Source: Pelomonas sp. BJYL3
Lineage (GTDB): Bacteria > Pseudomonadota > Gammaproteobacteria > Burkholderiales > Burkholderiaceae_C
Reading direction: 5' to 3'
DNA length: 64,000 bases
Assembly (NCBI RefSeq): GCF_027257975.1
Contig: NZ_JANZKX010000002.1
Span: forward strand, 434,001 to 498,000
Under the pieces are notes generated by a model. The model made no database searches. It worked only from the letters and a program-made list of their open reading frames with translations, and was not told the origin of the DNA. How positions within the stretch are numbered: position 1 is the first letter of the stretch; the number at the start of each line of letters is the position of its first letter. The translations under genes and the position numbers were made by a program. Below, piece after piece: positions 8,366 to 16,072 of this stretch.

Positions 8366-9073
8366 TCAAAAAATGATGCCCAGTCTCAGCGCTTTGAGAG
8401 CCGCCTGATGTTCGCTCATGCAACCAAGATCCTGAGCGATTTTTCGCAAACAAAGTTTCACCAAGTCTTCGGTGATATTCAGTAAGGCAGCGATTTCTTC
8501 AGTCGATTTTCCTTCAAGGGTCCAACTCAAGGCATCTACCTCTTGAGGTGTTAGCTTGTCGATGGTCAAGTTCTCTGGAGGGAGGAACAGGCGAAATGCC
8601 GTGTCAAGCGCATGAGCCGCGAACAGCTGCAAATGTGGAAGTGCATGCGCAACATGGCGGGTATCTGCTTCTAGGTCATGATCTGTGTGGACGCAAAAAG
8701 CAAAGTGGCGCCCACCTTGCAAATGCGAACTGATGCTGATCCCAGATCGGAGTCCGTAGGCTGAGAAAAGATCGTAGATGTCAGCTACCAGGGGCGAACG
8801 GTAGTTGCGGGTGCCCCAGACGATGGGAACGCTGCTTGTTTTGCAGTGTTGCATGACCGGATCGCGCTTCCAGTAGCTGGAGTCGATTGCGTTCCAGTCC
8901 GGATTACCAATGTTGTCCACGCAGATGAATTCCGATTCCGCGTTTTCATGATCCACGACCGTCAAAGTGTCGACGGTTCTGAAGCCCAGGTTCTGCGCAA
9001 ATCGAACGATCTCCGTCCGGAACTCGTCCTCATTTCTTGCGGACATGACGCCGAGGTAGTCGTTGTGCAACAT
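8366..9073 (-). CDS. LuxR-family quorum-sensing-type regulator without luxI
   Basis: The protein has 235 residues from the ATG at 9073: an N-terminal autoinducer-binding domain (about 10-160) and a C-terminal LuxR helix-turn-helix (about 172-233, LTPQEVDALSWTLEGKSTEE). Of the six classical acyl-homoserine-lactone pocket residues, W60, D71, P72, W86 and G111 can be matched, while the tyrosine four residues after the first Trp is Asp64. The recognition helix is divergent (TEDLVKLCLRKIAQDLG instead of the usual SE-TV-fH--N---KLg). No luxI is present, so it is a solo receptor for a foreign or different ligand. GC is far below the neighbours, suggesting transfer. It starts an operon with the GG-leader peptide gene and has a lux-box-like site in its promoter. 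Confidence 0.88.
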   Translation of the reverse strand: MLHNDYLGVMSARNEDEFRTEIVRFAQNLGFRTVDTLTVVDHENAESEFICVDNIGNPDWNAIDSSYWKRDPVMQHCKTSSVPIVWGTRNYRSPLVADIYDLFSAYGLRSGISISSHLQGGRHFAFCVHTDHDLEADTRHVAHALPHLQLFAAHALDTAFRLFLPPENLTIDKLTPQEVDALSWTLEGKSTEEIAALLNITEDLVKLCLRKIAQDLGCMSEHQAALKALRLGIIF

Positions 9074-9094
9074 GGCTGGCAACTCCAAGCAGTT

Positions 9095-9148
9095 AGGCCA
9101 AATTGTGCCGGTCTTGGTAGTCCCGGTGATCTGTAACGCTTACCAGTA
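9095..9148 (-). promoter_or_regulatory. lux-box-like dyad and promoter of luxR-peptide operon
   Basis: The 16-base core CTGTAACGCTTACCAG (9131-9146, plus strand) has the CTG-N10-CAG layout of lux boxes within a 20-base frame 9129-9148. On the minus strand a -10-like CACAAT lies at 9107-9102, giving a start near 9095. The dyad centre (9138.5) is then about 43 bases upstream, the position used by LuxR-type activators at class II promoters. A GGAG (complement of 9083-9086) precedes the ATG at 9073 by nine bases. Half-site symmetry is imperfect inside the CTG/CAG ends. Confidence 0.5.
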
Positions 9149-9203
9149 GGCATGCGACCCGCCGCGACGGAGACTCCGGCCCAGACTCGGAGTTAGTTGC
9201 TCA

Positions 9204-9632
9204 ATGCAAACCCCCTTGCATACATCGCCGGCTTTGATGAATTGGACTGCGAAGTCCTGGCCGGCTGTCCGATGGTCTATAGGAAGCAGGACAGCCCTGA
9301 AGTTCGCGCATGTCCGGACGACGCGGCTTTCTGACACAGCGTTGAGCGCAGGTTGCTCGGCCTATGGGCATACGCTTTGGGCATGCGTCAATAGTCCGGA
9401 CGCCATCGGGCTAGGCTGGGACTGGGCGCTGCTGGACTATCCCGCCAACTGCCTGCTTGTGGCGGACGCGATGACAGTCGCAAGCAATCTGCGCCTGCTC
9501 GACCCCGAACGGCTTCGGTATCTCAGTACCAATCGTTCTGTGGCCTATTTGAATTGTCTAATCGCGTCACTGAACTGGCGAGTCGAAGTCGCGCGGCAGC
9601 TGGGGCTCTCTTTCGTCGAGCCCCCATGCTGA
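9204..9632 (+). CDS. hypothetical protein or gene remnant
   Basis: An open frame of 142 codons lies divergent from luxR and convergent with the lipase gene. The second half (about residues 68-140: GLGWDWALLDYPANC, then TVASNLRLLDPERLRYLSTN, then YLNCLIASLNWRVEVARQLG) looks like real, helical protein with host-like codon choice. The first half looks less coding. A different frame (TTG at 9197 to TGA at 9332) reads plausibly as LNANPLAYIAGFDELDCEVL, so the region may be a frameshifted or decayed gene. I do not recognise it. If it is not a gene, 9149-9645 holds nothing else I can identify. Confidence 0.35.
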   Translation: MQTPLHTSPALMNWTAKSWPAVRWSIGSRTALKFAHVRTTRLSDTALSAGCSAYGHTLWACVNSPDAIGLGWDWALLDYPANCLLVADAMTVASNLRLLDPERLRYLSTNRSVAYLNCLIASLNWRVEVARQLGLSFVEPPC

Positions 9633-9645
9633 TGCCGTATCTCGA

Positions 9646-10500
9646 TCAGTACCGCTCCAGCCAGACCCTCAACCTCTCGAACACCTGCTGCTGCTCGGGC
9701 TCGTTGAAGATCTCGTGGAAGAGCTTCTCGAAGCACTGGCTCTGCACCACGGCCTTGGGGGCGCTGGCGGCGAAGCGGCTGGAGCCGGTGGGGGAGACGC
9801 AGCGGTCGGCGCCGGCCCACATCAGCAGGGTGGGCAGGGTCCAGTCGGCAGCGCGGGCCAGCACGGCCTCGCCGCCGCGGGCGATCACGGCGGCCAGGGT
9901 GGGTGTGATGCGGTTGTGCACCAGCGGGTCCTGCTGATAGGCGCTGACCACGTCCTGGCTGCGCGAGATCCACGCCGGCTTGAGGCCGTTGCCCACGGCC
10001 AGGTGCGGCAACAGCGGCAGCGTGGCGGCCAGCAGGCCGCGCTGGAAGGCGCTCGTGTCCACGGCCAGGGCCGGGGAGCTGAGGACCAGGCCGTCCAGGG
10101 GGCGGAACCAGGGCGGGGGCGAGCCGGCGCCGGGCAGGCCCCCGGCCACGAAGCGCGCGGCGATCAGGCCGCCCATGCTGTGGCCCAGCATGATCAGCGG
10201 GCCGGCGCCCAGCGTGGCATCGGCCCGTACTTCGTCGATCACCAGGGCCAGGTCTTGCTCGAAGCGGCGGTCGTGGGGCAGGTCGCCGCGGGCGCCGCCG
10301 GAGGCGCCATGCCCGCGCTGGTCATGGCCGACCACATGCCAGCCCCAGTGGTTCAGATGGGCGGCCACGTGCTCGTAGCGGCCCACATGCTCGCCCAGGC
10401 CGTGAACGATCAGTACCGTGCCTCGGGCCGGTCCCATGCCGGTTTTGTTCCATTGCCGCCAGTGCAGGGGCACGCCATCGTCAGTCTTCAGGGTTCGCAT
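9646..10500 (-). CDS. alpha/beta hydrolase, monoacylglycerol lipase/lysophospholipase type
   Basis: The 284-residue protein begins at the ATG MRTLKTDDGVPLHW; a longer version from 10545 would add only an unlikely Pro-rich tail. It is a serine hydrolase of the MGL/PldB group: oxyanion HG in LIVHGLGEHVGRYEHVA (about 30), nucleophile elbow GHSMGG (about 105), acid in WAGADRCVSP (about 230) and histidine in KLFHEIFNEPE (about 262). No signal peptide is seen, so it should be cytosolic or membrane-associated. The likely activity is hydrolysis of mono- or lysoglycerides. It is divergent from the crotonase-family gene. Confidence 0.87.
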   Translation of the reverse strand: MRTLKTDDGVPLHWRQWNKTGMGPARGTVLIVHGLGEHVGRYEHVAAHLNHWGWHVVGHDQRGHGASGGARGDLPHDRRFEQDLALVIDEVRADATLGAGPLIMLGHSMGGLIAARFVAGGLPGAGSPPPWFRPLDGLVLSSPALAVDTSAFQRGLLAATLPLLPHLAVGNGLKPAWISRSQDVVSAYQQDPLVHNRITPTLAAVIARGGEAVLARAADWTLPTLLMWAGADRCVSPTGSSRFAASAPKAVVQSQCFEKLFHEIFNEPEQQQVFERLRVWLERY

Positions 10501-10662
10501 GCGGCGCAGTGTAGGCAGGGCCGGCGGCGGCTTTCCCTGGGGCAAGCCCTGGGAAGCGTGCGCTTTGACCTAGGGGCAGCTCTCCATCTTGTCACCTGCG
10601 CGATGGCCGAACGCCCCGGCGGCGCTAGGCTTGGCGGCTTCATCGAGCATGCAAGGATCCCC

Positions 10663-11511
10663 ATGAGCGCAGCCCACTACTTCGACCTGGACCTGCAGGA
10701 GGGCGGCGTGGCCCTGCTGACCCTCAACCAGCCCGAGCGCATGAACACCATGGCGCCGGACTTCTTCCCTGCCCTGCGTGACGCCGTGCAGCGCCTGCAT
10801 GACGAAGGCCAGGCCCGCGTGCTGGTGATCGCATCCACCGGCAAGCACTTCAGCGCCGGCATGGCCTTGCAGACCTTCGCGGGCCAGGGCGGCCTGCTGG
10901 ATACGGGCGATGCCCGCGCACGGCTCTCCTTCCAGGATTCCCTGCGCCGCCTGATGGCCTGCTTCACGGTGCTGGACGAGGCGCGCTTCCCGGTGATCTG
11001 CGCGGTGCAGGGCGGCTGCATCGGCGGTGCCTTCGACCTCGCCGCGGCCTGCGACATCCGCCTGTGCAGCGCCGACGCCTTCTTCAGCATCCAGGAGACC
11101 ACCATCGGCATGGCGGCCGACCTGGGCATCCTGCAGCGCCTGCAGGGTCTGATCCCGGCCGGCATGGCCCGTCAGATGGCCTACACCGGCGAGCGCCTGG
11201 GCGCCGAGCGCGCGCTGCAGCTGGGCCTGGTCAACGCCATCGCGCCGGATGCGGCCGCGCTGCTCGAGCAGGCCCTGGCCCTGGCGCGGCAGATCGCGCT
11301 GAAGTCACCCCTGGCCATCGCCGGCAGCAAGCTGGCGCTGAACCATGCGCGGGACCACGGCGTGGCCGCTTCGCTGCAGCAGATGAGCCTGCTGCAGAGC
11401 GCCATCTTCGACACCGGCGAAATGGGCCGCGCCATCATGGCCTGGCAGGCCAAGCGCGAGGATGCGGGCTTCGAGGCGCTGAAGCCGGTGGCGGCGCTGC
11501 CGCAGGGCTGA
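10663..11511 (+). CDS. enoyl-CoA hydratase/isomerase family, dienoyl-CoA isomerase-like
   Basis: This 282-residue crotonase-fold protein most resembles delta3,5-delta2,4-dienoyl-CoA isomerase (mammalian ECH1), an auxiliary enzyme for beta-oxidation of odd-position unsaturated fatty acids. The oxyanion segments are KHFSAGMAL (about 63-71) and GGCIGGAFDLAAACDIR (about 109-125). The three acids diagnostic of ECH1 are present: Asp in AFDL, and Glu and Asp in QETTIGMAAD (about 137-146), whereas true hydratases carry other Glu positions. An AAGGA sits before the ATG at 10663. The adjacent divergent lipase could supply fatty acids, but a functional link is only inferred from position. Confidence 0.85.
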   Translation: MSAAHYFDLDLQEGGVALLTLNQPERMNTMAPDFFPALRDAVQRLHDEGQARVLVIASTGKHFSAGMALQTFAGQGGLLDTGDARARLSFQDSLRRLMACFTVLDEARFPVICAVQGGCIGGAFDLAAACDIRLCSADAFFSIQETTIGMAADLGILQRLQGLIPAGMARQMAYTGERLGAERALQLGLVNAIAPDAAALLEQALALARQIALKSPLAIAGSKLALNHARDHGVAASLQQMSLLQSAIFDTGEMGRAIMAWQAKREDAGFEALKPVAALPQG

Positions 11512-11530
11512 TCGCGGACGGCGAGGCCCT

Positions 11531-12283
11531 TCAGCCGGCGCGGCCCAGGCGGTCCAGTGCCGCCTCGGCTGCCGCGATGGCGTGGCGGTTGTAGTCCCGC
11601 GCATGGGCGCTGCTGAGGCGCGCGTCCTTCAGCACCTGCTCCAGCACGGGCCGTGCCTCGGCCTTGCGATCCTGGGCCAGCAGGAACTGGCCCCAGGCGC
11701 TGTGGGTCTCCAGGCCGCTGTGTGTGCGCAGAGCGATCTCGAAGGCGGCCTCGGCTTCCTCGGGATGCACGACCGCCAGCAGCCGGGCCATCAGCAGCGC
11801 GAGCTCGCCGCTGTAGCGTTCGGGCTGATCGGCGAACAGGCGGCGCAGGCTGGCCACGGCCGCGGCCTCCTGGCCCGCGGCGGCCTGGCAGCGCGCCAGC
11901 CCGCTCAGCGCGGCGGCGTCATGGGCGAACACACCCTGGGCGCAGGCCTGGAAATGGGGCAGGGCCTCCGCTGCCTGGTCGGCCTCCAGCAGGGCCTGGG
12001 CCAGGCGCAGGCGGTTGCCCATGCTGGGCGTCTGCTCCAGGGCCAGGCGCGCTTCGCGCAGTTCCCGCTGGGGATCGATGATCTGCCGCAGCGCGGCCCC
12101 GGCCTTGCGCCCGAGGCGGCTGTGACGCTGCTCGGGCAGGAACTCGGCAAAGAGATAGACCAGGCTGCCCAGGAAGGGGAAAGACAGCAGCACGAACAGC
12201 CACACGGTGTTGCGGCCGGTGCGCACGGCGTGCACCGCGAAGAAGATCGCGATGGCGACGTGCAGGATGACAAGGACAGGCAT
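11531..12283 (-). CDS. membrane-anchored tetratricopeptide protein (250 aa)
   Basis: The start is the ATG at 12283, which has GGGGAG six bases upstream; an upstream extension lacks such a signal. Two hydrophobic segments at about 2-20 and 25-45 (VLVILHVAIAIFFAVHAV, WLFVLLSFPFLGSLVYLFAEFLPE) resemble the PLDc_N-type membrane hairpin. The remainder is Ala/Leu-rich helical TPR-like repeats (about 75-245; for example NRLRLAQALLEADQAAEALPHFQAC). It is probably a cytoplasmic scaffold tethered to the inner membrane; partner unknown. Convergent with the crotonase-family gene, 19 bases apart. Confidence 0.75.
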   Translation of the reverse strand: MPVLVILHVAIAIFFAVHAVRTGRNTVWLFVLLSFPFLGSLVYLFAEFLPEQRHSRLGRKAGAALRQIIDPQRELREARLALEQTPSMGNRLRLAQALLEADQAAEALPHFQACAQGVFAHDAAALSGLARCQAAAGQEAAAVASLRRLFADQPERYSGELALLMARLLAVVHPEEAEAAFEIALRTHSGLETHSAWGQFLLAQDRKAEARPVLEQVLKDARLSSAHARDYNRHAIAAAEAALDRLGRAG

Positions 12284-12435
12284 GGATGCTCCCCGGACAG
12301 GCCTCGTGGCGGGCGTTTGGCCCGGCACTATAGCGAACGATCACGGTCTGCCCCGCGCCTTACGATGGCGGCCGGGCCGCCACCACGGCCACCCCTGCCG
12401 TCGGCGGCGCGTCGCCTCCCTCGCGAAAGGACACC

Positions 12436-13074
12436 ATGCACGGACCCGACCCCAGCAATCCCCACCCCATGCCCGGCTTTCCCCAGGTGTGCTTCATCAA
12501 GAACAAGATCCAGAACCCCAACATCGAGATCGGGGACTACACCTACTACGACGACCCCGAGGGCGCCGATAACTTCGAGCGCCAGGTGCTCTACCACTTC
12601 CCCTTCATCGGTGACCGCCTGGTGATCGGCAAGTTCTGTGCCCTGGCCCGTGGCGTCAGGTTCATCATGAACGGCGCCAACCACAAGACCTCAGGGATCT
12701 CGACCTACCCCTTCTTCATCTTCGGCAATGGCTGGGAGCGCGCGGCGCCGCAACCCGGCGAGCTGCCGTACAAGGGCGATACGGTCATCGGGCATGACGT
12801 CTGGATCGGCTACGACGCCCTGATCATGCCCGGCGTGCACATCGGCAACGGCGCCATCATCCCGGCGCGCTCGGTGGTCACCAGCGATGTGCCGGCCTAC
12901 ACCGTGTACGGCGGCAACCCGGCGCGACTCCTCCGCGAACGCTTTGCACCCGAGGTGGTGGCCGAGCTGGAGGCGATCGCCTGGTGGGACTGGCCCATCG
13001 AGCGGATCAGCCAGAGCCTGGAGGCCATCACGAGCGGCGACGTGGCGGCCCTGCGGGCCTGCGCGCCGCGCTGA
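12436..13074 (+). CDS. CatB-related (Vat/XAT-type) O-acetyltransferase
   Basis: This 212-residue left-handed beta-helix enzyme belongs to the xenobiotic acetyltransferase group that includes streptogramin Vat and type B chloramphenicol acetyltransferases. Hexapeptide repeats run through about 55-165 (IGDRLVIGKFCALARGV, IGHDVWIGYDALIMPGVHIGNGAIIPARSVV). The catalytic histidine is in NGANHKTSGISTYPFF (about 81), the classical motif. The C-terminus GNPARLLRERF is also typical. Acetyl-CoA would be the donor. Many chromosomal members have no resistance phenotype, so drug modification is possible but unproven. AAAGGA precedes the ATG; the gene appears monocistronic. Confidence 0.88.
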   Translation: MHGPDPSNPHPMPGFPQVCFIKNKIQNPNIEIGDYTYYDDPEGADNFERQVLYHFPFIGDRLVIGKFCALARGVRFIMNGANHKTSGISTYPFFIFGNGWERAAPQPGELPYKGDTVIGHDVWIGYDALIMPGVHIGNGAIIPARSVVTSDVPAYTVYGGNPARLLRERFAPEVVAELEAIAWWDWPIERISQSLEAITSGDVAALRACAPR

Positions 13075-13212
13075 TCGGGACTGGGTGCCCCCAGGCCGCG
13101 CCTTCCGGCCCAGCCCTCGTGCCTCCGCCGCTTCTCCTGCCGGCCGCAGGGCTCGCGCGGTGCGGCGCTGAGGCCTTGCAACCGTTTTGGTCTGCCCGTT
13201 CGGACATGCCGC

Positions 13213-14046
13213 TCACAGCCTCTGCACATCCGCCTTCAGCACCTCGGCGGGGTAGTAGCGCCCCATGATCTGCAGCAGGCGGCCTTCGGCCAGGGCCTGC
13301 TCGATCAGGCGGCGCAGGCGGCGCCGGGTCTCGGCATCGAGGGTGCTGGTCGAGAGGTAGGTCCCCACCTCCGACGGCGGCAGACCGCTCAGGAGCTGGA
13401 AGCGGAAGTCCTGGGTCGCCCGTGCCTCGCTGATGCCGTCCTGAAGGGCGGAATGCAGCAAGGTGGGCGGCAGGATCGTGAACTGCACGCGACCGGCACG
13501 CAGCATCTGGCCCAGGGTCTTCAGGTCAGCGACGACGTCGACGCGATGCTGCTCCTCAAGCCGGCGCAGCAGGCGTTCGTACTCACTGCCCCAGGTGTAG
13601 CTGCGCACGACCACGGCGCGCCACTCCTTGCGGGCCACCAGGGCCTCGACGCTGGCGGGTGGGGCCTCCGTGCTTGCGCCGAAGGTGATCAGCGTGGGCG
13701 TCAGGCGCAGCATGGGCAGGAACTCGGCCTTCTGGTCCCGCTCGGCCGTGCGCGAGGCGGGCAGGAAGAGGTCGGCCTCGCCGGTCTCGAAGAACATGAG
13801 GCTCTGCCGGGGCCGGGGCACGATGGGGAAGCTGAAGCTGCAGCCCAGGGCCGGCTCCAGGCTGCGCAACAGGTCGGGATAGACGCCGCGTACCTGCCCG
13901 TCCGGCAGCACCTGCACATTGAAGCCGGTGGGCGCAACGGGCACGACCAGGACGCGTTCGCAGCGGGCCCGGGCTGCCGGAGCAAAGGCCATGCCCAGCA
14001 GCGCGGGACCCAGGCCGCGCAGGAAGCCGCGTCGCGCCGGCGTCAC
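13213..14046 (-). CDS. periplasmic substrate-binding protein, family 3-like, without permease
   Basis: The 277-residue protein starts at GTG 14046, with GAGG five bases upstream, 14 bases after the glyoxalase-like stop, so the two are likely co-transcribed. The N-terminus ARRGFLRGLGPALLGMAFAPAARA is a twin-arginine-like export signal. The rest matches bacterial solute-binding family 3: an early VYPDLLRSLEPALG lobe, a FETGEADLFLPASRTAERD stretch and a C-terminal ALAEGRLLQIMGRYY. No transporter permease or ATPase is adjacent; it may be a stand-alone sensor-type binding protein. Ligand unknown. Confidence 0.75.
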   Translation of the reverse strand: MTPARRGFLRGLGPALLGMAFAPAARARCERVLVVPVAPTGFNVQVLPDGQVRGVYPDLLRSLEPALGCSFSFPIVPRPRQSLMFFETGEADLFLPASRTAERDQKAEFLPMLRLTPTLITFGASTEAPPASVEALVARKEWRAVVVRSYTWGSEYERLLRRLEEQHRVDVVADLKTLGQMLRAGRVQFTILPPTLLHSALQDGISEARATQDFRFQLLSGLPPSEVGTYLSTSTLDAETRRRLRRLIEQALAEGRLLQIMGRYYPAEVLKADVQRL

Positions 14047-14060
14047 TGTGGCCTCGCCGC

Positions 14061-14429
14061 TCAGCCCATGCAGAAGGCGTTGAGCTTGTTGCCGTCCAGA
14101 TCACGGAAGTAAGCGGCGTAGAAGCCGCCGCCGCGCTCGCCCGGCGCGCCTTCGTCGGTGGCGCCCAGGGCCAGGGCCTTGGCGTACAGGGCCTGGACCT
14201 TCTCCTGGCTGTCCACCGCCAGGGCCACCATCACGCCATTGCCCACGCTGGCGGGCTGGCCGTCGAAGGGGCGCAGCACGCCGAAGCCCGGCTTGTCCAT
14301 GCTGACGCCCCAGGCGTAGCCGCGCTCGAACTCCATCAGGCGCTTGGCGCCGATCACGGCGAAGAGTTCGTCGTAGAAGGCCGCTGCGCGCGGCAGGTCG
14401 TTGGTGCCCAGGGTGGTGTAGCCGATCAT
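14061..14429 (-). CDS. VOC/glyoxalase-like protein (122 aa)
   Basis: A single vicinal-oxygen-chelate domain: MIGYTTLGTNDLPRAAAFYDELF at the start and FRDLDGNKLNAFCMG at the end, with the beta-alpha-beta-beta-beta repeat spanning the chain. GAGGAG is placed seven bases before the ATG at 14429. Members include glyoxalase-, dioxygenase- and resistance-type proteins; the substrate cannot be assigned. It is followed after 14 bases by the binding-protein gene on the same strand. Confidence 0.85.
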   Translation of the reverse strand: MIGYTTLGTNDLPRAAAFYDELFAVIGAKRLMEFERGYAWGVSMDKPGFGVLRPFDGQPASVGNGVMVALAVDSQEKVQALYAKALALGATDEGAPGERGGGFYAAYFRDLDGNKLNAFCMG

Positions 14430-14556
14430 GGGGGTCTCCTCGTCTCTCGATGGCAGTGAATCCTGGGCGGAGCCTACACGCTGGCGTCCGTGCTGCGGGA
14501 GTGACTTGACGGGAATCAAGGACATCATCCCCCAAGGATGCGACCGTGAGGGTTTG

Positions 14557-15756
14557 ATGACAGCCCCGGAGTCCAGGATGAGTACCCGCAGCCGCGCCAC
14601 CAGCACCCCCGCCCAGGCCCAGGCCCTCAACGGCATCAACGGCAGCCAGGCGCCCAAGCCCCGCCGTGCCCGGGCCGGTGACACCAGCGGCAGCGGCGAC
14701 GCCCAGCGCATCGCCCGCCAGGTGGTGTCGGACCGTCTGCAGGCCGCACAGGCCCGCGAGCTGGAGGCGCTGAAGGACGTGGCACAGGCGGCATCCCCCG
14801 GCGGCAGCCTGGCCAGCTCGGTGAAGAGCCTGCTGGCGGGCGCCTCGCCAGACGATGCCCTCGCCCTGCGCCAGGCCCTGCTGGCCGAGCTGCAGGAACT
14901 GCCCGGGGCCGGCCGCAATCCGGACGATGAGCTCTCGCCCACCTGGCGCCGCGGCGGCTACCCCTACAAGAACCTGATGTCCCGCAAGGCCTACGAGAAG
15001 CAGAAGTACCGCCTGCAGGTGGAGCTGCTGAAGCTGCAGGCCTGGGTGAAGGCCACCGGCGCCAAGGTGGTGATCCTCTTCGAGGGGCGGGACGCCGCCG
15101 GCAAGGGCGGCACCATCAAGCGCTTCATGGAGCATCTCAACCCCCGCGGCGCCCGCGTGGTGGCCCTGGAGAAGCCCAGCGAGGTCGAGCGCGGCCAGTG
15201 GTACTTCCAGCGCTATGTGCAGCACCTGCCCACGGCCGGCGAGATCGTGCTCTTCGACCGCAGCTGGTACAACCGTGCCGGCGTGGAGCGGGTGATGGGC
15301 TTCTGCTCGGACGCCGAGTACCAGGAGTTCATGCGCCAGGCTCCGGAGTTCGAGCGCAACCTCGCGCGTTCCGGCGTGCACCTGATCAAGTTCTGGTTCT
15401 CCGTCAGCCGCGAGGAGCAGCGCCGCCGCTTCAAGGAGCGCCGCGCCCATCCGCTGAAGCAGTGGAAGCTCTCGCCCATCGACCTGGCCTCGCTGGACAA
15501 GTGGGACGACTACACCCGCGCCAAGGAAGCCATGTTCTTCCACACCGACATCGCCGAGGCCCCCTGGACCGTGGTGAAGTCCGACTGCAAGAAGCGCGCG
15601 CGCCTCAACGCCATGCGCCACGTCCTGCACCAGCTGCCCTATGCCAACAAGGACCTCGACAAGATCGGCCAGCTCGACCCCCTGCTCGTGGGCCGCGCCA
15701 ACGTCGTCTACGAACGCGGCGAAAACCAGTCCGCCGCCGGCCCCAGCAAGACCTGA
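14557..15756 (+). CDS. ppk2: polyphosphate kinase 2
   Basis: PPK2 transfers phosphate between polyphosphate and nucleotides (class I: NDP to NTP). The roughly 250-residue catalytic core follows a long low-complexity basic N-tail (about 1-130). Walker A is FEGRDAAGKGGTIKRF (about 175), Walker B FDRSWYNRAGVERVMGF (about 235), and the lid EEQRRRFKERRAHPLKQWKLSPID follows. These are class-I-like features. I use ATG 14557; an ATG at 14578 with GGAG six bases upstream is an equal candidate. The stop codon lies inside one copy of the over-represented GCAAGACCTGACCCC word (15746-15760), so the last residues SKT derive from it. Confidence 0.93.
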   Translation: MTAPESRMSTRSRATSTPAQAQALNGINGSQAPKPRRARAGDTSGSGDAQRIARQVVSDRLQAAQARELEALKDVAQAASPGGSLASSVKSLLAGASPDDALALRQALLAELQELPGAGRNPDDELSPTWRRGGYPYKNLMSRKAYEKQKYRLQVELLKLQAWVKATGAKVVILFEGRDAAGKGGTIKRFMEHLNPRGARVVALEKPSEVERGQWYFQRYVQHLPTAGEIVLFDRSWYNRAGVERVMGFCSDAEYQEFMRQAPEFERNLARSGVHLIKFWFSVSREEQRRRFKERRAHPLKQWKLSPIDLASLDKWDDYTRAKEAMFFHTDIAEAPWTVVKSDCKKRARLNAMRHVLHQLPYANKDLDKIGQLDPLLVGRANVVYERGENQSAAGPSKT

Positions 15757-15797
15757 CCCCCAACGCCTCTTCGCACCACTCCACCCCGCCCCAAAAA

Positions 15798-16072
15798 CGC
15801 GCGGCGCAGCCCGCGCCCCACACGGAGGGCGCTGATCCGGCTCCGCCGGGCAGCCGCGCTCGCCCCCCTGGGGGGCTGAGGCCGGACACAAACTGCATGC
15901 CGTTTGTGCCTGCCGAAGGGCCAGGCCCCGCGCAGACCGCAGGAGGGAAGAACCGCACCTCTGCCTCGACGCGCGGCGCAGCCCGCGCCCCACACGGAGG
16001 GCGCTGATCCGGCTCTGCCGGGCAGCCGCGCTCGCCCCCCTGGGGGGGGCTGGCGAAGCCAGTAGGGGGGGG
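15798..16072. repeat. 3'-end dispersed repeat, two tandem copies (copies A1/A2)
   Basis: The 316-base gap between the convergent ppk2 and metW genes contains no gene. It holds a direct duplication: about 80 bases at 15798-15876 recur almost identically at 15970-16049 (period 172), each ending in a CCCCCCTGGGGGG palindrome. Between them is a hairpin, stem CACAAAC/GTTTGTG at 15887-15893/15902-15908. The right end carries the perfect hairpin CTGGC-GAA-GCCAG (16050-16062) and a G-run that touches the metW stop. A related copy lies at 42483-42632, also abutting a minus-strand stop codon. Confidence 0.8.
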
